A program made the position numbers and the translations under genes. The notes below the pieces were generated by a model, which had not been told where the DNA came from, did no database searches, and saw only the letters and a program-made list of their open reading frames with translations. Positions 60,204-64,000 of a stretch of 64,000 bases of DNA are shown one piece after another (position 1 is the stretch's first letter; the number at the start of each line of letters is the position of its first letter). Source of the stretch: Hypericibacter sp049323455 (GTDB lineage: Bacteria > Pseudomonadota > Alphaproteobacteria > Dongiales > Dongiaceae); NCBI GenBank assembly GCA_049323455.1, contig JBMONF010000008.1, forward strand, positions 1 to 64,000, in the 5' to 3' direction.

Positions 60204-60863
60204 ATGGCTGCCCGCCGCTACCGCCTCGGCCGCCGCGCCGAAACCGTCGCCGACACGCGCGAGCGCATCGTCGCGGCAACGGTGGCGCTCCACCGCGAGC
60301 GCGGCACGCTGGCGACGAGCTACGCCGACATCGCGAAGGAAGCGGGTGTGTCGCTGCAGACCGTGCACAATCATTTTCCGTCGCTGGGCGATCTGCTGCC
60401 AGCCTGCATGGGTGCCGCCGCCGTCCACGCACCCGTCCTCGGCGCCGAGACCTTTGCCGACATCGCTGCGGCGGAAGAGCGGCTTGCCGCATTCGCGCGC
60501 GCCCTCTTGGCCCAACACGCCTATTACGAGCCCTGGATGCGCTGGGCCGTGCACGAGGCCCACGCCATCCCCGACCTGGGCGCGGCCCTGGCGCAACGGC
60601 GGGTGGAGCTCAAGCACCTCGTCGCCCAGGCCGTCGCGCCGGCCTTCGCCGGCGATCCGCCGGCCTCGCTCGTGGCCCTGTTGGCGACGCTTCTCGACAT
60701 CGAATCCTGGATGCTTCTGCGCGCGCAGAAGGACCTGTCGCACAAGGCGGCGGACGCCGCGCTGCTCGAAGGCGCGCGAGCGCTGCTGCGGCATTTCGCC
60801 GAGAGCGCGCCGGCGCGCCAAGCCGCCCTTCCATCCGCCCAACCGAAAGGAAAACGCCGATGA
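60204..60863 (+). CDS. TetR-family transcriptional regulator
   Basis: A 219-residue regulator. The N-terminal helix-turn-helix (about 17-63) reads TRERIVAATVALHRERG, then YADIAKEAGVSLQTVHNHFPSLGDLL. The C-terminal domain is helical and poorly conserved, as usual for ligand-binding halves. The stop overlaps the next start as ATGA, so the MBL-fold protein is co-translated. An AT-rich dyad upstream is a probable operator. Confidence 0.9.
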   Translation: MAARRYRLGRRAETVADTRERIVAATVALHRERGTLATSYADIAKEAGVSLQTVHNHFPSLGDLLPACMGAAAVHAPVLGAETFADIAAAEERLAAFARALLAQHAYYEPWMRWAVHEAHAIPDLGAALAQRRVELKHLVAQAVAPAFAGDPPASLVALLATLLDIESWMLLRAQKDLSHKAADAALLEGARALLRHFAESAPARQAALPSAQPKGKRR

Positions 60864-61591
60864 TCGTGACCGACAAGGAGACCGGCACCAATGTCGCGGA
60901 GATCGCCGAGGGCATCTTCCGCATCAACACGCCGGTGCCGCCGAGCGAGATGCCGGGCGGCTTCTCCTTCAACCAGTATCTGGTCCTGGACGAGGCGCCG
61001 CTTCTGTTCCACACAGGCCCGCGGCGCCTCTTCCCGCAGGTCCGGGGCGCCATCGCGGCGCTGATGCCGGTCGAGCGGCTGCGCTACGTCGCCTTCTCGC
61101 ATGTCGAGGCGGACGAATGCGGCGCGCTCAACGATTTTCTCGCGGCAGCACCCGAGGCCCAGCCGCTCTGCGGCCAGGTCGCCGCGATGGTCTCGATCGG
61201 CGATCTCGCGGACCGGCCGCCGCTGGCGCTGGCCGACGGCGAGACCCGCGCGCTCGGACGCCGCCGCGTGCGCTGGCTCGACGCGCCGCATCTGCCCCAT
61301 GGCTGGGAATGCGGCTACCTCTTCGAAGAGACCACGGCCACCTTGCTCTGCGGCGATCTCCTGACCCAGCCCGGTTCCGGCGCTGAGCCCTTGACGCGCG
61401 GCGACATCCTCGAGCCCAGCGAAGCGTTCCGGCACGAGATGGATTATTACGCGCACTCGCCCGAGACCCCGGCTCTGCTCGCCAAGCTGGCCGCGACCAG
61501 ACCGGCCCGGCTCGCCTGCATGCATGGCAGCGCCTGGGAAGGGGATGGGGCGTCGCTCCTGACGGCGCTCGGCCGGCGGCTGGCGGCCTGA
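60860..61591 (+). CDS. MBL-fold protein with flavodiiron-like metal site
   Basis: A 243-residue metallo-beta-lactamase-fold protein. Instead of HxHxDH it has H81-V-E83-A-D85-E86, which resembles the diiron motif H-x-E-x-D-H of flavodiiron (ODP) proteins. Further ligands are likely H147 (HLPHGWE), D166 (LCGDLL) and H222 (CMHGS). There is no flavodoxin domain. It may bind iron and act as an oxidoreductase or sensor rather than a hydrolase (inference). Co-translated with the TetR regulator through an ATGA overlap. Confidence 0.82.
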   Translation: MIVTDKETGTNVAEIAEGIFRINTPVPPSEMPGGFSFNQYLVLDEAPLLFHTGPRRLFPQVRGAIAALMPVERLRYVAFSHVEADECGALNDFLAAAPEAQPLCGQVAAMVSIGDLADRPPLALADGETRALGRRRVRWLDAPHLPHGWECGYLFEETTATLLCGDLLTQPGSGAEPLTRGDILEPSEAFRHEMDYYAHSPETPALLAKLAATRPARLACMHGSAWEGDGASLLTALGRRLAA

Positions 61592-61793
61592 CAAGAGGTC
61601 GCCTCGCCGGGACCCCGGGGTTGCCGCCGCCCGCCCGCCGGGTTATGCCAGGGGCCGTTTAGTGCAGGTTCCGCTCGGTGGGATCGAAAACTCATTGTCG
61701 TTCTCGCACCCGCGGGCGCCGGGGCGACGAAAGGGTGTTCCCGTTGAGCGGAGTCCATACCCGTTCTTCGCCTCGTCTCTTCCGGAGCCCTCC

Positions 61794-63485
61794 ATGACCG
61801 ACGGCGGCAATCTGCGCACGGGCGGCCAGATCCTGGTCGACCAGCTCGAGATCCACGGCGTCACGCATGTCTTCTGCGTGCCAGGCGAGAGCTATCTCGC
61901 CGCCCTCGACGCCTTCTACGACAAGAGGGACCGCATCCAGATCCTCACCTGCCGACAGGAAGGCGGGGCCGCCAACATGGCCGAGGCCTATGGCAAGCTC
62001 ACCGGCAAGCCCGGCATCTGCTTCGTCACGCGCGGGCCCGGCGCCACCAACGCCTCGATCGGCGTGCATACCGCCTTCCAGGATTCCACACCGATGATCC
62101 TGTTCGTGGGCCAGGTGGCGCGCGACCAGGCCGAGCGCGAGGCGTTCCAGGAGATCGACTTCCGCCGCATGTTCGGGCCCATGACGAAATGGGTGGCCGA
62201 GATCGACGACGCCAAGCGCATCCCCGAGCTGGTGAGCCAGGCCTTCCACCGCGCCGTCAATGGAAGGCCGGGGCCGGTCGTGATCGCGCTGCCCGAGGAC
62301 ATGCTGACGGACCGCATCGCCGCCGCCGACGCCGGCCCCTACAGGCCGGTCCGGGCCCATCCGGGCGCGGAAGACATCGCGCGGCTGCGCGCGCTGCTCA
62401 CGGAGGCGAAGCGGCCCTTCGTCATTCTGGGCGGCGGCGGCTGGAACAGGCAGGCCGTGGCCGACATCCGTAGCTTTGCCGAGGCCAACGACCTGCCGCT
62501 GGGCTGCGCCTTCCGCTGCCAGGACCTGTTCGACAACCGACATCCGAACTATGCGGGCGATGTCGGCATCGGCATCAACCCGGCGCTGGCCCGGCGCATC
62601 AAGGAGTGCGACCTGCTCATCGCCATCGGCCCCAGGCTCGGCGAGATGACGACCAGCGGCTACACCCTCGTCGACATCCCGGTGCCCAAGCAGAAGCTGG
62701 TCCATGTCCATGCGAGCGCCGAGGAGCTCGGCCGCGTCTATCAGCCGGTGCTCGGCATCAACGCCGGCATGCCGCAGATCGCGGCGGCCTTGAAGGCCAT
62801 GGCGCCGGTCGTGCCGGCGAAGCCCGCCGAGGGCTGGGCCGCCTGGACCAAGGGGGCGCGCGCCGACTATCTCGCCTGGACCAAGGCGCCCAGGAACCCA
62901 GGCGCGGTGCAGATGGGCGAGATCATGGCCTGGCTGGACGAGCATTTGCCCGAGGACGCGATCCTCTGCAACGGGGCCGGCAACTACGCCACCTGGCTGC
63001 ACCGCTTCTTCCGCTATCGCGGCTTTCGCACCCAGTTGGCGCCCACCAATGGCGCCATGGGCTATGGCTTCCCGGCCGCGATCGCGGCCAAGGCGACCGA
63101 GCCCCAGCGCATGGTCGTCTGCTTCGCGGGCGACGGTTGCTTCCTGATGACGGGTCAGGAGCTGGCGACCGCCGTGCAGTACCGCATCCCGGTCGTGACG
63201 CTCGTCATCAACAACGGCATGTACGGCACGATCCGCATGCATCAGGAGCGGCACTATCCGGGCCGCGTGGTCGCGACCGATCTGGTGAACCCCGATTTCG
63301 CGGCGCTGGCGCGCGCCTACGGCGCGCATGGCGAGACGGTCGAGCGCACGGAGGAGTTCGCGCCGGCCTTCGAGCGCGCACTGGCCTCGGGCCTGCCGGC
63401 GCTCATCGAAGTGCGCATCGATCCGGAAGCGCTCACCGTGCGCCAGTCGCTCTCCCAGATCCGCGCCGAGGCGATGAAGGGGTAG
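61794..63485 (+). CDS. Thiamine-diphosphate-dependent enzyme (acetolactate synthase-like)
   Basis: A 563-residue three-domain ThDP enzyme. The N-terminal Pyr domain carries the catalytic glutamate in CRQEGGAANMAEAYG. A central DHAP-like domain (about 195-330) has ILGGGGWN. The C-terminal PP domain holds GDGCFLMTGQELATAVQY followed by VINN, the ThDP/Mg motif. It lacks a partner small subunit (IlvH) and is annotated-like 'acetolactate synthase large subunit-type', but it could decarboxylate another 2-oxo acid. The ATG at 61794 has GGAG upstream. Confidence 0.87.
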   Translation: MTDGGNLRTGGQILVDQLEIHGVTHVFCVPGESYLAALDAFYDKRDRIQILTCRQEGGAANMAEAYGKLTGKPGICFVTRGPGATNASIGVHTAFQDSTPMILFVGQVARDQAEREAFQEIDFRRMFGPMTKWVAEIDDAKRIPELVSQAFHRAVNGRPGPVVIALPEDMLTDRIAAADAGPYRPVRAHPGAEDIARLRALLTEAKRPFVILGGGGWNRQAVADIRSFAEANDLPLGCAFRCQDLFDNRHPNYAGDVGIGINPALARRIKECDLLIAIGPRLGEMTTSGYTLVDIPVPKQKLVHVHASAEELGRVYQPVLGINAGMPQIAAALKAMAPVVPAKPAEGWAAWTKGARADYLAWTKAPRNPGAVQMGEIMAWLDEHLPEDAILCNGAGNYATWLHRFFRYRGFRTQLAPTNGAMGYGFPAAIAAKATEPQRMVVCFAGDGCFLMTGQELATAVQYRIPVVTLVINNGMYGTIRMHQERHYPGRVVATDLVNPDFAALARAYGAHGETVERTEEFAPAFERALASGLPALIEVRIDPEALTVRQSLSQIRAEAMKG

Positions 63486-63523
63486 GGTCCCGCTCGGCTC
63501 GCGCTACCTTTTCTTCTTTGTCG

Positions 63524-63650
63524 TCCCGGGCAAGCGGCGCAGCCGCGCGATCCGGGACCCATGCATCCGGCAAGCTCGGCCGCGCCCAGCCTGTCACAGC
63601 GATGGGCCCCGGATAGCTGCTTCGCAGCTTCCGGGGCGACGACCGGACTA
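63524..63650. repeat. Intergenic hairpin-rich repeat (family A-related)
   Basis: Begins cgtcccgggcaagcggcgca and holds ccgggacccatgcat, resembling the core of family A, then a second half with ccccggatagctgcttcgca and its inverse gcttccggggcgacgac. The whole unit has complementary ends and nested hairpins. Related to, but diverged from, the copies at 3811 and 8795. Confidence 0.5.
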
Positions 63651-64000
63651 CCTCTTCATCAGCGCCGCCTGCGCTTGCGCCCGCTCGGCCTCGGGCAGGT
63701 CCATGTTGTGGAAGACGTCGATCGACCAGGCGCCGCCCTTGGCCGTCGCGACGAAGTTGAGGAGCCCGCGTCGGTCGGGCCATTCCTTGCCATTGGCGTC
63801 GTGCGCACCCGTCATCTTCCAGAGGACATCGGCCGCCGCGACGTCGGGGCGAAGGAACCGGATACGCGTCTCGACCGCCTCGAGCCGGCTGTCCTTGAAC
63901 ATGGTCTTGAAGATCGGCAGGTGGAATCCCTCGATCTCGGCGCGCCCCTTGGCATGCATGCCGAAGACGTTGGTGAAGTCCGCATCCTCGGCGAAGACCA
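63648..64000 (-). CDS. SnoaL-like / SgcJ-EcaC family protein (partial, runs off the window)
   Basis: At least 116 codons at the C-terminal end of a small protein of the NTF2-like (SnoaL/DUF4440) fold: VFAEDADFTNVFG, then GRAEIEGFHLPIFKTMFKDS, then a beta-rich WKMTGAHDANG and ending AALMKR. The frame continues beyond base 64000, so the start is not visible. Such proteins are small hydrolases, isomerases or ketosteroid-isomerase-like; the function is unassigned. Confidence 0.75.
   Translation of the reverse strand, partial: VFAEDADFTNVFGMHAKGRAEIEGFHLPIFKTMFKDSRLEAVETRIRFLRPDVAAADVLWKMTGAHDANGKEWPDRRGLLNFVATAKGGAWSIDVFHNMDLPEAERAQAQAALMKR

Noticed and set aside
1..64000. Insertion sequence, prophage, CRISPR array or plasmid origin
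   Set aside because: No transposase, integrase, Cas protein, regularly spaced direct repeat or iteron array was found; repeats are short, palindromic and intergenic.

Overview
The window is 64 kb of GC-rich chromosomal DNA from an alphaproteobacterium, most likely Rhodospirillales or a nearby order (order inferred from gene content only). The evidence is a CpdR-type single-domain response regulator next to tRNA-Val(GAC) and an N-formylglutamate amidohydrolase, a zinc-free 41-residue L36, a GckA/Pyk pair, a glcDEF operon, and uniform GC-rich third codon positions. I see no phage, integrase, transposase or CRISPR array. The DNA looks like core or metabolic chromosome littered with short palindromic intergenic repeats.

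Layout. 0.2-9.4 kb: DapA-family aldolase, EamA transporter, glycerate 2-kinase, pyruvate kinase, RarD-like permease, molybdopterin oxidoreductase, small exported protein. 9.5-12.3 kb: QueC, TPR protein, DUF2817 peptidase-like protein. 12.5-17.1 kb: glycolate oxidase glcDEF and rpmJ with a clear promoter and terminator. 17.2-24.1 kb: methyltransferase, FAD oxidoreductase, class IV aminotransferase, small membrane protein, and a LysR regulator divergent from a non-pyrrolysine MttB-family methyltransferase. 24.1-30.8 kb: degenerate GGDEF/EAL-like protein, Rieske oxygenase, exported protein, DUF1614 protein, Fpg/Nei glycosylase, MBL hydrolase. 30.9-46.0 kb: polyglucan block with ppsA, glgA, a short alpha-glucan phosphorylase, glgB, glgX, malQ and glgP. 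46.7-49.0 kb: tRNA-Val, cpdR, N-formylglutamate amidohydrolase, GNAT. 49.2-49.4 kb: a candidate small RNA. 49.6-64 kb: lytic transglycosylase, class V aminotransferase, lipoprotein-dgcA-dgcN, YajQ, a broken hexapeptide transferase, GDPD, PhyH dioxygenase, amidase, CBS protein, TetR/MBL pair, ThDP enzyme, and a partial SnoaL-like gene at the edge.

How the genes work together. Glycolate oxidase, glycerate kinase and pyruvate kinase would carry C2/C3 acids towards PEP and pyruvate, and PEP synthase reverses the last step. The polyglucan block holds synthesis (GlgA, GlgB) and degradation (two phosphorylases, GlgX, MalQ), but not GlgC or phosphoglucomutase. Its divergent glgA/phosphorylase promoter region holds an FNR/FixK-like box and a separate 24-bp palindrome, which suggests that oxygen status influences storage.

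The most novel item is a probable ~110-nt sRNA on the minus strand at about 49.22-49.33 kb. It has a promoter-like sequence, a textbook terminator, and an anti-Shine-Dalgarno motif that could pair with ribosome binding sites such as that of the mttB-family gene.
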